Shown: positions 7,060-14,577, counted from the stretch's first letter. The stretch is 23,274 nt of DNA from an uncultured Cardiobacterium sp. (GCF_938028825.1 NZ_CALIZP010000042.1:1-23274); one strand, 5' to 3'. Notes: generated from the sequence alone by a model not told the origin. Made by a program: numbers and translations.

Positions 7060-7072
7060 TGTTGACACTCAA
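7060..7072. repeat. Palindrome GTTGACACTCAAC, copy 2
   Basis: It matches 4154-4166 and shares the flanking CT on the left. It lies 11 bases past the ABC ATPase stop codon. Confidence 0.5.
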
Positions 7073-7330
7073 CCAGGTATCCATCCATCTCGCAGCGCGA
7101 AAGAATCTCTTAGAAAACAGCGGATAATCCTTCCCCGCGTGAGAATGCCCGCATTTTTCATGGCTACCCGGCAGGTGTCGCGAAGCGGCAGAAGGGAAAC
7201 CGAAAGCCGCATGGCCGCAGCGCTGCAAAAACAGCAGCGCAGGGCAGACGTCAACCCGCCCTGCTTCCTGCCGTTACTGTTTCCGGTTGCCCTGGCTGAA
7301 AAACGGCCGCCGGGTGCCCTCGCCATACAT

Positions 7331-7360
7331 CCGCTTATTTCACGGGGAAGCGGCTATAAT
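7331..7360 (+). promoter_or_regulatory. Likely thiM promoter with overlapping inverted repeat
   Basis: A consensus TATAAT lies at 7355-7360, predicting transcription from about 7367 and a leader of about 28 nt. An inverted repeat CCGCTT (7331-7336)/AAGCGG (7348-7353) lies just upstream of the -10 and could be an operator. The -35 region is poor. The short leader leaves no space for a TPP riboswitch. Confidence 0.5.
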
Positions 7361-7394
7361 CCGGGGCATCATCCGTCAACTATCGGGAGTCCGC

Positions 7395-8192
7395 ATGAAA
7401 CCGTCCCACCCCTACCCCGCCGCTACCGCCCGCGCCTACTGGCAGCAACTGGTGCAAACCGTGCCGCTCGTGCATTGCCTGACCAACGACATCGCCAAGA
7501 ATTTCACCGCCAATGCGCTCCTGGCGGCAGGCGCTTCCCCCGCCATGATCGAGGCCGAAGAAGAATGCGGCGAATTCACCGCTGCCGCCGATGCCCTGCT
7601 CATCAACATCGGCACCCTGCACAACGGCCGTCTGCCCGGAATGCGCCGCTCCGCGCGCAGTGCCGCCAAAAACGACAAACGCTGGGTACTCGATCCGGTC
7701 GCCGTCGGCGATCTGCTCGCCTACCGCAGCGACTTTGCCCGCGAAATGCTCGCCTTCCATCCGACGGTGGTGCGCGGCAATCCCGCCGAAATCCTGTGGC
7801 TGAACGGGCAAGCGGCGCAGTTGCGCGGTGCCGACAGCCTCTCGACGGCGGACGAAGCGGCGGAAGCCGCCATCGAATTCGCGCAGAAACAGCAATGCGT
7901 GGTGCTGGTCAGCGGCGCGCGCGACTACATCACCGACGGCGAAACCCTGTGGTACAACGACGGTGGCGACCCGCGCCAGACGCGCCTCACCGCCTGCGGC
8001 TGCGCGCTGTCGGCACTGGTTGCCGCCTTCTGCGCCGTCGCCCCGCCGCTGGATGCCGCCGCCAGCGCCGGCTGGCTGATGAAACAGGCGGGCGGCTACG
8101 CAGCGCGGACGACCGTCGGCATGGGCGCTTTCGCCACCGCCCTGCTCGATGCCCTCAGCCACGACGCCCCCTACTTGCAGGAATCGCCATGA
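7395..8192 (+). CDS. thiM: Hydroxyethylthiazole kinase
   Basis: The 265-residue enzyme phosphorylates 4-methyl-5-(2-hydroxyethyl)thiazole for thiamine salvage. Family features are the start VPLVHCLTNDIAKNFTANALLAAGASPAM (residues 20-48), the conserved LLINIGTLH, VLDPVAVG, VVRGNPAEI and the active-site ACGCALSALVAAF loop. In many homologues this last motif reads GTGCxL. The length is normal. The ATG has GGGAG 6 bases upstream. The stop overlaps the thiE start (ATGA), so the two are translationally coupled. A thiD gene, often between or beside these, is absent here, so HMP-PP must come from elsewhere. Confidence 0.93.
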   Translation: MKPSHPYPAATARAYWQQLVQTVPLVHCLTNDIAKNFTANALLAAGASPAMIEAEEECGEFTAAADALLINIGTLHNGRLPGMRRSARSAAKNDKRWVLDPVAVGDLLAYRSDFAREMLAFHPTVVRGNPAEILWLNGQAAQLRGADSLSTADEAAEAAIEFAQKQQCVVLVSGARDYITDGETLWYNDGGDPRQTRLTACGCALSALVAAFCAVAPPLDAAASAGWLMKQAGGYAARTTVGMGAFATALLDALSHDAPYLQESP

Positions 8193-8803
8193 ACAGCATC
8201 AACCTGCATCTTTATCTGGTGCTGGACGCCGCCACCTGCGGCGGGCGGCTGCTATCCGTCGCCGATGCCGCCCTGCAAAGCGGCATCAGCGTGCTGCAAC
8301 TGCGCGGTCACAAAACCGCCTGGAACAAGCGCGCCTGGTATGACGCCGCCCTGGCGCTGCAACCGCGCTGCGCGGCGCACGGCGTGCCGTTCATCATCAA
8401 CGACCAGGTGGACATCGCCCTCGCCGTCGGCGCGGACGGCGTCCACATCGGGCAAAACGACCTGCCACCGGCAGTGGTGCGCCGCCTGCTCGGCAAAGAA
8501 CGGCTTCTGGGTCTTTCCACGCACAGCGTCGCCCAGGTGCAGGCGGCAGATACAACCATCGTTGATTACATCGGCATGGGTCCCGTCTTCCCGACCCGCT
8601 CGAAAGCGGACGCCGACCCCGCCATCGGCCTTGACGGTCTCGCGGCGATGGTCGCGGCAAAACGCCTGCCGGGCGTGGCCATCGGCGGCATCAATGCGGA
8701 CAACGCCGCCGCCGTGCGTGCGGTGAACTCCGACGGCATCGCCGTCATCGGTGCCATCTGCGCCGCCGCCGATCCGCATGCGGCGACGCGGGCCTTGCAA
8801 TAA
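8189..8803 (+). CDS. thiE: Thiamine-phosphate synthase
   Basis: The 204-residue TIM-barrel enzyme joins thiazole phosphate with HMP-PP to make thiamine phosphate. It shows VLQLRGH (usual QLRxK), PFIINDQVDIALAVGADGVHIGQNDLP for pyrophosphate/Mg binding, then LGLSTHS, DYIGMGPVFPTRSK and VAIGGINADN. The Lys of QLR(x)K is replaced: here the sequence is QLRGHKTAW, with the lysine one place later, which may be a shifted equivalent. The start overlaps the thiM stop by 4 bases, so thiM-thiE form an operon downstream of 7355-7360. No terminator is evident after it. Confidence 0.93.
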   Translation: MNSINLHLYLVLDAATCGGRLLSVADAALQSGISVLQLRGHKTAWNKRAWYDAALALQPRCAAHGVPFIINDQVDIALAVGADGVHIGQNDLPPAVVRRLLGKERLLGLSTHSVAQVQAADTTIVDYIGMGPVFPTRSKADADPAIGLDGLAAMVAAKRLPGVAIGGINADNAAAVRAVNSDGIAVIGAICAAADPHAATRALQ

Positions 8804-8916
8804 GGGCAACGCGGCCAAAGGTGATACAGGGGAACAGAATGGCACGGAATCTGCTTTATATGCCGTGATCGCCGTCGCCGATGGCGAAGACCCTTCAACA
8901 ATTTATCGAGGCTTTT

Positions 8917-9405
8917 ATGAAACCCATCCCTGATATGGAAAAACCCGCCGGTGCATCCGAACCGTTCGATCTCACCTATCACGACGGACACAAGCGCCGC
9001 GTCTATGTAACCGATGCCCAGTTTTACCTGACCAACACCATGATGATCTTCTCGCGCACCGACACCGCCGGCTTCATTACCGACGTCAATCTGCCGTTTA
9101 TCGAAGCCAGCGGCTGGGAAAAAGAAGAACTCATTGGCCGCCCGCACTACATCCTGCGTCACCCGCATATGCCGGCCTCCGCCTTTGAAGACATGTGGGC
9201 GACGGTGCAGGCGGGCAAACAATGGACGGGCTGCGTGAAGAACCTGCGCAAGGATGGCGGCTACTACTGGGTGCGTGCCGTCATCAGCCCGATTGTCGAG
9301 GACGACAAGATCATCGGCTACAACTCGGTGCGCCGCCGCATCGACAATGCCACCATCAAGGAATATGAAGCGCTGTATGCACAACTGCGTGCCGCCGAAC
9401 TGTGA
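8917..9405 (+). CDS. Stand-alone Aer-like PAS domain protein
   Basis: The 162-residue protein is essentially one PAS domain of the aerotaxis-receptor (Aer) type. After a charged leader come TNTMMIFSRTDTAGFITDVNLPFIEASGW, the EELIGRPHYILRHPHMPASAFEDMW block, and GKQWTGCVKNLRKDGGYYWVRA. These closely follow the Aer N-terminal PAS domain, which binds FAD and senses redox state. No membrane span, HAMP or methyl-accepting signalling domain follows; the protein ends in a short helix (KEYEALYAQLRAAEL). It probably passes its signal by contact with another protein. The start at 8917 has GAGG 5 bases upstream; an ATG at 8881 would add 12 residues. A terminator follows. Confidence 0.82.
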   Translation: MKPIPDMEKPAGASEPFDLTYHDGHKRRVYVTDAQFYLTNTMMIFSRTDTAGFITDVNLPFIEASGWEKEELIGRPHYILRHPHMPASAFEDMWATVQAGKQWTGCVKNLRKDGGYYWVRAVISPIVEDDKIIGYNSVRRRIDNATIKEYEALYAQLRAAEL

Positions 9406-9420
9406 GGCACTTGCCGCATA

Positions 9421-9451
9421 AAAAAGCCGCCCCACGAGGCGGTTTTTTTAT
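9421..9451 (+). terminator. Terminator of the PAS gene
   Basis: A stem GCCGCC/GGCGGT-like hairpin with flanking A and T runs (AAAAAGCCGCC...GGCGGTTTTTTT) lies 15 bases past the PAS stop. It is on the convergent boundary and may work both ways. Confidence 0.8.
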
Positions 9452-9476
9452 GCGGTTTCGATAGTGCGGCTTCCAT

Positions 9477-9503
9477 CAAAAAGCCCCTCCAAACGGGGGC
9501 TTT
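9477..9503 (-). terminator. Terminator of the DUF4139 gene
   Basis: Stem AAAGCCCC (9480-9487)/GGGGCTTT (9496-9503) is followed on the minus strand by TTTTTG. It lies 23 bases past the DUF4139 stop. Confidence 0.8.
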
Positions 9504-9526
9504 GTCCGTTCGCCGTTGGCGGCGCA

Positions 9527-10993
9527 TCAGATTTTGATGCGGACTTTGTATTGCAGCTCGGTTTTGCCGTCGGCGGGAACATCCACCTGCCACTGCGCAT
9601 GGTTGGCACCGACTTTTTCGTGCGGCAGGTTTTCTTCGATAATTCGCCAGTCGCCGGGGATGGGTTCGACGACTTTCACCGTGACCGCTTCTTTTTTGGC
9701 GTTACTCAGTTCGATGCGGTAGGTCGCTTCAAATTCGTCGTCTTCCAGCAGTTTGCCCAGTTTGCCCTTGTCCATGCGTTTGACGTCCAGCAGTTTCCAC
9801 ACGCCGTTGACATCGAAGGTGTTGCCGAGTTTCAGGCGCACTTCGTCGTTTTTCGCGGTGTGGTCAATGCGGTCTTCGCCAATGAACTGGGCGCGCTGTC
9901 CGCTGTCGTTCTTGTAAACGCGGACGATGCCTTTCGGCAGCGGCAGGCCGAGTTTGTTCGCTTCGTCGTTTTTGAAACTGATGGATACTTCGACTTTGCG
10001 TTTGTCGCCGTCTTCCGGGCGGGCGTCGCGCAGGCTGTTGTAGTAGCCGTTCACATCACCTTGCAGGCGGTATTCTTTTTGCACCGGCACGGCAGCGGCG
10101 GAGAGCAGCGCCACCTGCTTGCTCTGGTTGTTTTTCAGGGTAGTCGGGCGGTCGAGGGTGTAAAGATGGTATTCAAAGAGACCTTCTTCCAGCATCGGAC
10201 GGGCTTTCATCGGCGCGGCGACGGCCATCTCCATGTCCGGCATGGCGTTTCTGAATTCTTCCTGCACCCGTGCCACATCGCCGGCGACGAGTTGCAGGGT
10301 GGCGTTTTCGTAAGCCGTACCGCTCTGGTTGTTCAGCGTGACCCAGCCCGCGAGGTTAAGCGTGTTTTCGTCGTCGGCGAGGCTGGCGACATAGTCGGCT
10401 TGCCAGTCGAACCCCCGGCTGAGGTAGGCGAGGTCAACGCTTTGCTCGCCCGCTTTGTCGCTGGTGAGGTCAACAGTGAGGGTCGGGCGGTCGCGCAGGT
10501 TGGCGGGCACGTCGTGGAAGGCAAGGCGGACGTTCGCGGGCAGGCCGGTTTCGATGCGGTCGGCATATTGCAGGACGACGCCGTTGTTATCGGCGAGGAC
10601 GGTCGCTTCTTCGCGCGTTTCTTCGCCGTTCGCGGGATTGGTGCGGATGGTGGTCACGCGTTTGCCAACATTTTTTGCCAGCAGCGCTTCACCGCTCAAC
10701 AGGTCGTAGTCGAAGTTTTGTTCGAGCAGTTGCAGCACGGCTTCGCCACGGGCGGCAAGGCTGGCGGTTTCCGGCATGATGCGCGCGGCAACGTCGCGCA
10801 GGGCGATGCGGTTCGCGCCTTCGTTCAGCGGCACTTTGCGCGTTTCGCGGATGAGGGCGAGGTCGTCGTTGTAGATGGTCACGGCGACGGACTCGCGGTC
10901 TTCCCCCCGGCTGACGGCTTCCGCCGGGTCGGCGGCAAGGGCGGCGTGGCTGGCCGCGAGGGCAAGCGCGGCGGCAAGGACGTTTTTGGTCAT
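9527..10993 (-). CDS. Exported DUF4139 domain protein
   Basis: The 488-residue product has a signal peptide (MTKNVLAAALALAASHAALA, cleaved before AD). The opening SVAVTIYNDDLALIRETRKVPL and RDVAARIMPETASL is typical of DUF4139 proteins. The middle and C-terminal beta-rich part (YLSRGFDWQADYVASL, GWVTLNNQSGTAYENATLQLVAGDV, and the ending NHAQWQVDVPADGKTELQYKVRIKI) matches the family to full length. The function is unknown; the protein is expected in the periplasm or at the outer membrane. It lies 33 bases downstream of the next gene on the same strand, with which it shares a nearly identical 90-bp 5' segment covering leader and signal peptide. GGGAG lies 6 bases before the ATG at 10993. Confidence 0.88.
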   Translation of the reverse strand: MTKNVLAAALALAASHAALAADPAEAVSRGEDRESVAVTIYNDDLALIRETRKVPLNEGANRIALRDVAARIMPETASLAARGEAVLQLLEQNFDYDLLSGEALLAKNVGKRVTTIRTNPANGEETREEATVLADNNGVVLQYADRIETGLPANVRLAFHDVPANLRDRPTLTVDLTSDKAGEQSVDLAYLSRGFDWQADYVASLADDENTLNLAGWVTLNNQSGTAYENATLQLVAGDVARVQEEFRNAMPDMEMAVAAPMKARPMLEEGLFEYHLYTLDRPTTLKNNQSKQVALLSAAAVPVQKEYRLQGDVNGYYNSLRDARPEDGDKRKVEVSISFKNDEANKLGLPLPKGIVRVYKNDSGQRAQFIGEDRIDHTAKNDEVRLKLGNTFDVNGVWKLLDVKRMDKGKLGKLLEDDEFEATYRIELSNAKKEAVTVKVVEPIPGDWRIIEENLPHEKVGANHAQWQVDVPADGKTELQYKVRIKI

Positions 10994-11018
10994 GGGTTCT
11001 CCCGGTTGTGTGGAATGG
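10929..11018 (-). repeat. 90-bp 5' cassette (leader plus signal peptide), copy A
   Basis: It is identical to 12024-12113 except at two positions. It covers 25 bases before the ATG, the Shine-Dalgarno site and the entire signal-peptide coding sequence to just past the predicted cleavage site. The mature proteins downstream are unrelated. Confidence 0.92.
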
Positions 11019-11026
11019 AAAGAGGG

Positions 11027-12088
11027 TTAGAGGCTGATGACGGGCAGATCGCGGGCCATCGCGGCCTGGTAAATAAGGGTAAACGGCACCAGATCGCCGC
11101 TGCCACGCACGGTGAGGACGGCAGCGCAACCGTTTGCTGTTTTTTCAGCGGCGGCGGTGATGTCTTTGAATGGCGCCGCGCGTTCCCAGCCACGCCAGCG
11201 TTGCGTGATGACAGCGGCGGCTTTTTCCGCGCTGTCGCAATCGCCGTAGGCAAGGCTGATAGCGGCCAGCGGAGTGTTGTCCGCCTGGACATCGGCAATC
11301 AGGGCGGCGGTGTAGGGCGGCAGGGTTTCGCCCGATGCGGGGTTGGCGCTGTTTGCGCCGCCTTCTGCTGCGAACCGTGCGCGCATGGTGTCATCGCCAT
11401 AAGAAAAGGCTGATGGCGACCACAGAGCCAGTTGCACGGGCTGTGCCGGTGTTTTTTGCAGGGTTTGCGCCAGTCCGTCCACGATGACGGTAACGGGCGC
11501 GACACCATCCGGGTTTTCTTTGCCGTCACGGACGGCGCGCATGGCGTCGGGACCGTAGGTTTGCAGCAGGATATTGTCGCGACGGGCGATGACGGCGACG
11601 CGGTAGGGATCACCGAGCCAGGGGATAGCTTCCGCCGTCGACTGCCAAACGGCGTCGCCCGGTGTGCCGTTCGCCAGCATGTCCTGCCCCAGCGGCTTGA
11701 ATCCCTGCGACGGCAGGTAGTCATACGCCGCTTGCGCCACTTGCGGCGTGCTGAAATACCAGGCAGTGGTTTCATCGCCCTGTGCTTCTCTGCCGAAATG
11801 CGCGACCGCCTGCAAGGCAGCACTATCCACGCCGCCGATTTGTCCCTGCGCGAGCAGGTTTTCCTGTTCACGGTTCAGACCGAAAATATGCCTGCCGTCG
11901 CAGGCAGGCAGGGTACGCCACGCGCCGAGATCAGCGAGGATGACGGGCTGCGATGCGTCGAGATTCCGTGTCGCTGTGGGAAGGGAACGCAGGACTGTGC
12001 GCAAGGTGTCAAGCGGCGTGGCATCGGCGGCAAGGGCGGCGTGGCCGGCCGCGAGGGCAAGCGCGGCGGCAAGGACGTTTTTGGTCAT
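11027..12088 (-). CDS. Exported protein of unknown function
   Basis: The 353-residue protein has the signal peptide MTKNVLAAALALAAGHAALA and no domain I recognise. The mature part includes LADLGAWRTLPACDGRHIFGLNRE, AWYFSTPQVAQAAYDYLPSQGF, PVTVIVDGLAQTLQ, LALWSPSAFSYGDDTMRARF and a C-terminal CAAVLTVRGSGDLVPFTLIYQ. It has about three Cys, possibly disulfide-forming (inference). It is probably a soluble periplasmic protein. The start at 12088 has GGGAG 6 bases upstream. It is in one operon with the DUF4139 gene and lies downstream of a decayed gene on the same strand. Its 5' 90 bases are almost identical to those of the DUF4139 gene. Confidence 0.8.
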   Translation of the reverse strand: MTKNVLAAALALAAGHAALAADATPLDTLRTVLRSLPTATRNLDASQPVILADLGAWRTLPACDGRHIFGLNREQENLLAQGQIGGVDSAALQAVAHFGREAQGDETTAWYFSTPQVAQAAYDYLPSQGFKPLGQDMLANGTPGDAVWQSTAEAIPWLGDPYRVAVIARRDNILLQTYGPDAMRAVRDGKENPDGVAPVTVIVDGLAQTLQKTPAQPVQLALWSPSAFSYGDDTMRARFAAEGGANSANPASGETLPPYTAALIADVQADNTPLAAISLAYGDCDSAEKAAAVITQRWRGWERAAPFKDITAAAEKTANGCAAVLTVRGSGDLVPFTLIYQAAMARDLPVISL

Positions 12089-12113
12089 GGATTCTCCCGG
12101 TTGTGTGGAATGG
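12024..12113 (-). repeat. 90-bp 5' cassette (leader plus signal peptide), copy B
   Basis: It is the partner of 10929-11018 with two mismatches: one gives Gly instead of Ser in the signal peptide, the other lies between Shine-Dalgarno and ATG. Weaker similarity continues a little upstream into the leader. Confidence 0.92.
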
Positions 12114-12136
12114 GAAAAGGATTGGCGGGCGGGGCG

Positions 12137-12354
12137 TCAAGCGGCGCGGCGGTGATTAAATTTGCCGCTGCTGAACTGCCCGCTGCCATCCGCCTTGATC
12201 AGCGGGGTTTCCGGCAGTTGCACGAAGAGATCGAGCGCCCGCTGCGGATCGGGTTGGCGGAAATAGGCCGGCACCCGGGCAAAAAAGGCTTTTTGGGCGC
12301 AGATGCGGGCAACGCCGGCGTGCAGGCGAGGAAAACAAGGGCGGTTTTTTTCAC
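12137..12354 (-). pseudogene. Frameshifted remnant of a small exported protein
   Basis: A GTG at 12354 with CCGGAG upstream begins a signal-peptide-like stretch (KKTALVFLACTPALPASAP). Near the A-rich run at about 12281-12290 the sensible frame switches. The second frame gives AFFARVPAYFRQPDPQRALD..., then LFVQLPETPLIKADGSGQ, and stops at 12137-12139. Neither frame alone makes a plausible protein. The downstream end also looks truncated (SSGKFNHRRAA). It is the first member of a minus-strand series with the two genes at 11027 and 9527. A single-base deletion or insertion explains the break; a sequencing error is possible. Confidence 0.55.
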
Positions 12355-12506
12355 GGGCGGCTCCGGTTGATATGGAAAACAGCGCGTAATCTAGCGGTAA
12401 TCCGCGCGTGGCGTGATGAGCAGGTTGTCATTGCCGCCGACCAGCCTGCCCCGCCACAGCGGCGGCGGCAAATCCGCCGCGCCACCCTTTAATTTTTGGC
12501 AACCAC

Positions 12507-12550
12507 TTGACCCGTATCAAGCCCCTGTCTGTGCAAAACCGTGATATAGT
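12507..12550 (+). promoter_or_regulatory. FNR-type site and -10 of the copper chaperone gene
   Basis: TTGACCCGTATCAA (12507-12520) matches the FNR consensus TTGAT-N4-ATCAA at 9 of 10 defined positions. TATAGT at 12545-12550 fits a -10. With transcription starting near 12556, the FNR site is centred at about -42, the class II activating position. This predicts induction of the PCu(A)C gene under low oxygen. Confidence 0.7.
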
Positions 12551-12628
12551 CATAAATGCCTTGCGCAACGGCGTGGAAAGCCGTGAAATTTCGGCAAGGT
12601 CCCCCCTCAACAACTTTCAGGAGCCATC

Positions 12629-13165
12629 ATGAAAAAAATCCTCATCCTCGGCGCGCTCATCAGCGGCAGTGCACTGGCAGCCGACCTCAGCGTCAAAGAC
12701 TGCCTCATCCAGGAAGCCGTTCCGGGCAAAGACATGACCGGCGGTTTCTTCACCCTGGAAAACAGCGGCAAAGACACCGTCAAGCTTGTGGGCGCCTCGG
12801 TGGACAAAATCACCGACAAAGTCGAGCTGCACGAAATGATCCATAAAGACGGGAAGATGGAAATGAGCCAGATCCAGAGCTACGACGTCACCCCGGGCGA
12901 GCATCAGTTCAAGAAAGGCAGCTATCACCTCATGTTCATGAGCATCAAGCACTTCCCGAAAGCCGGCGAAACCTATCCGGTCGAGCTCAAATTCGACAAC
13001 AAGGAAACCCTCAAATGTGACGCCAAAGTCATTACCGTCGAAGAAGCCATCAAGCACTTCAAGCTGGAAGGTGAAAAAGCGGTGGGGGAATTTGACATGA
13101 AAGCGGATGACAAAAAAGCCGACGATCATGGTCACAGCAAAGAAGACGGCAAAGCCAAAGGCTGA
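12629..13165 (+). CDS. Periplasmic PCu(A)C-type copper chaperone
   Basis: The 178-residue protein has a signal peptide (MKKILILGALISGSALA) and a PCu(A)C domain (about 20-140). It carries the copper ligands of the H(M)X10MX21HXM pattern, visible as HEMIHKDGKMEM and SYHLMFM. PCu(A)C proteins carry Cu(I) to the CuA or CuB site of cytochrome oxidases. The C-terminus adds a Lys/Asp/His-rich tail (KADDKKADDHGHSKEDGKAKG), a possible extra metal site. Two Cys (in KDCLI and LKCDA) are also present. AGGAG lies 7 bases before the ATG. The upstream FNR site suggests control by oxygen, fitting a role in terminal oxidase or denitrification enzyme assembly. Confidence 0.9.
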   Translation: MKKILILGALISGSALAADLSVKDCLIQEAVPGKDMTGGFFTLENSGKDTVKLVGASVDKITDKVELHEMIHKDGKMEMSQIQSYDVTPGEHQFKKGSYHLMFMSIKHFPKAGETYPVELKFDNKETLKCDAKVITVEEAIKHFKLEGEKAVGEFDMKADDKKADDHGHSKEDGKAKG

Positions 13166-13186
13166 TCCCCCGTCTCGTTGACTACA

Positions 13187-13223
13187 AGCCCTCTGCCGTT
13201 CAGCGGCAGAGGGCTAAAATTTT
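13187..13223 (+). terminator. Terminator of the copper chaperone gene
   Basis: A perfect 12-bp stem (13187-13198 with 13204-13215, 5-nt loop) is followed by AAAATTTT. It lies 21 bases past the stop codon. Confidence 0.75.
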
Positions 13224-13299
13224 GCCCGGTTTCTGCAATAATGCGCCCCGCGCACGATCCTACTTCCCGCGCCTTCCCCCAGCCAACCCTTCCCTGCCC

Positions 13300-14451
13300 A
13301 TGAAAAAAAACCTGCTCATCCTCGCCACCCTCCTCTGCGCCGCCGCACTCTTCCTCGCTTACCAATACAGCAAAACCCTCACCCCCGAAGCGGTGCTGCA
13401 AGAACTCTTCGACATGAACGCGCCTGCGCGCTACGCCTTCGTCAGCGACGAAAGCGCGCCCAAACTGGCGGTTATCGACATGGACAGCCTGCAACAAACC
13501 GGCCTGCTCGACCTCAAAGCCCCCGCGCGCCGCCTCGCTATCCACAAAACCTACGGCCTGCTCGCATACAGCGACGGCAGCGGCACCATCACCATCCGCA
13601 ACCTCGCCGACCACAGCGAAAGCGAACAGCGCGTTTCCCACCCCGTCACCCGCCTGCAATACGACGCCGACAGCACCTGGCTCATCGCCTCCGGCGACGA
13701 CCGCCTCACCCTGCTCGACAGCCGAAGCGGCGAACAGCGCCTGCTCGAAGGCTACGGCCACATCCACGCCTGGTTGTACAGCCCGCTCTCGCAGCAACTG
13801 TGGATACTCGACGACACCCCCGCCCTCTACCGCTACAGTCCTGCCGAACAAAACCGCACCCGCTACCCGCTGCCCGCCGGCTGGCACGACCTGACCGCCG
13901 CTGCCATCAGCCCGGACGACCGGCACCTGCTCTTCGGCGCGACCACCGCTGACGGACAGCATCTCGCCGTGGACTGGGACATCGACAAAGCCGACATCGC
14001 GCGGCAAATCCCGCTTACCGCGCCGCTGGTGCAACCCTACATCGACAACAGCGGCCAGACCTTCGCCTATATCGACCAAAACGGCGGCGGCCACCTCATC
14101 AACCGGATAAATCCCGACACCATCCTGCCCTTCACCGCGCCGAATCCGACCGACCGCTACGCTACCGGCTGGCTCGATACCCGCCTCATCGCCGTGGGCA
14201 GCCAATTACACAACTACGATCTCAGCGACCCCGCCGCGCCGCCGCGCCTGACGGACGACAAACCCCTGCCCGGCCGCACCCGTGCCCTCTTCATCACCGC
14301 CGACAGCAAAACCGCGCTGCTCGCGCATAACGACAGCCGCGACATCAGCATCTACAATCTGCACGACAACAGCCTGCGCAGCGTGCCGCTCACCGGCATC
14401 ACCCGCCCCGAAAACCTCATCATGGGCGCGGGCAACACCCTCTGCCACTAA
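13300..14451 (+). CDS. Membrane-anchored beta-propeller (WD40/YVTN-like) protein
   Basis: The 383-residue protein begins with an uncleaved-looking anchor (KKNLLILATLLCAAALFLAYQYSK). Repeating strands follow, such as YAFVSDESAPKLAVIDMDSLQ, LAYSDGSGTITIRNL, WLIASGDDRLTLLDSRSG, LLFGATTADGQHLAV and ALLAHNDSRDISIYNL. This pattern fits a six- or seven-bladed WD40/YVTN beta-propeller facing the periplasm. No catalytic residues are recognised; it may be a scaffold or ligand-binding protein. The start at 13300 follows the anchor; no clear Shine-Dalgarno site is visible, so initiation may be weak. It is read in the same direction as the copper chaperone but lies beyond that gene's terminator. Confidence 0.72.
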   Translation: MKKNLLILATLLCAAALFLAYQYSKTLTPEAVLQELFDMNAPARYAFVSDESAPKLAVIDMDSLQQTGLLDLKAPARRLAIHKTYGLLAYSDGSGTITIRNLADHSESEQRVSHPVTRLQYDADSTWLIASGDDRLTLLDSRSGEQRLLEGYGHIHAWLYSPLSQQLWILDDTPALYRYSPAEQNRTRYPLPAGWHDLTAAAISPDDRHLLFGATTADGQHLAVDWDIDKADIARQIPLTAPLVQPYIDNSGQTFAYIDQNGGGHLINRINPDTILPFTAPNPTDRYATGWLDTRLIAVGSQLHNYDLSDPAAPPRLTDDKPLPGRTRALFITADSKTALLAHNDSRDISIYNLHDNSLRSVPLTGITRPENLIMGAGNTLCH

Positions 14452-14557
14452 CCGCCGGGCGGAAAATCACGATTTTTCAGGACGTTGCAGGCGACGTCGC
14501 TACGAAACCCGGCAACCACACCGCTTGGCGGGCGCAGGATGGGCTTTGGCCCATCGG

Positions 14558-14577
14558 GCAGGCACAGCCTGCTTTTT
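14558..14577 (+). terminator. Probable terminator of the beta-propeller gene
   Basis: Stem GCAGGC/GCCTGC with a 3-nt loop is followed by five T. It lies about 105 bases past the stop, after another hairpin (14538-14555). Confidence 0.6.

Larger units (their letters stand above)
7050..7394. other. 345-base non-coding gap between ABC ATPase and thiM
   Basis: No gene is supported. It holds the GTTGACACTCAAC palindrome (7060-7072) near its left end and a thiM promoter near its right end. A minus-strand open frame (7069-7326) is Arg/Cys-rich, has no recognised domain and is probably spurious. No TPP riboswitch consensus (CTGAGA...ACCTGAT...GGGAA) is seen. Confidence 0.6.

Noticed and set aside
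7139..7205. GTGAGAATGCCCGC ... GGCAGAAGGGAAA looks a little like TPP riboswitch parts
   Set aside because: The CTGAGA and ACCTGAT cores do not match, the helices do not pair convincingly, and it lies upstream of the likely thiM promoter.
7069..7326. Minus-strand 85-codon frame in the gap before thiM
   Set aside because: No recognised domain, Arg/Cys/Ser-rich, no Shine-Dalgarno site. It is kept only as a remark in the gap entry.
9464..11413. Very long plus-strand open frame (about 649 codons)
   Set aside because: It is antisense to the DUF4139 and neighbouring exported protein genes, has no domain or credible start, and reflects GC-rich codon bias.
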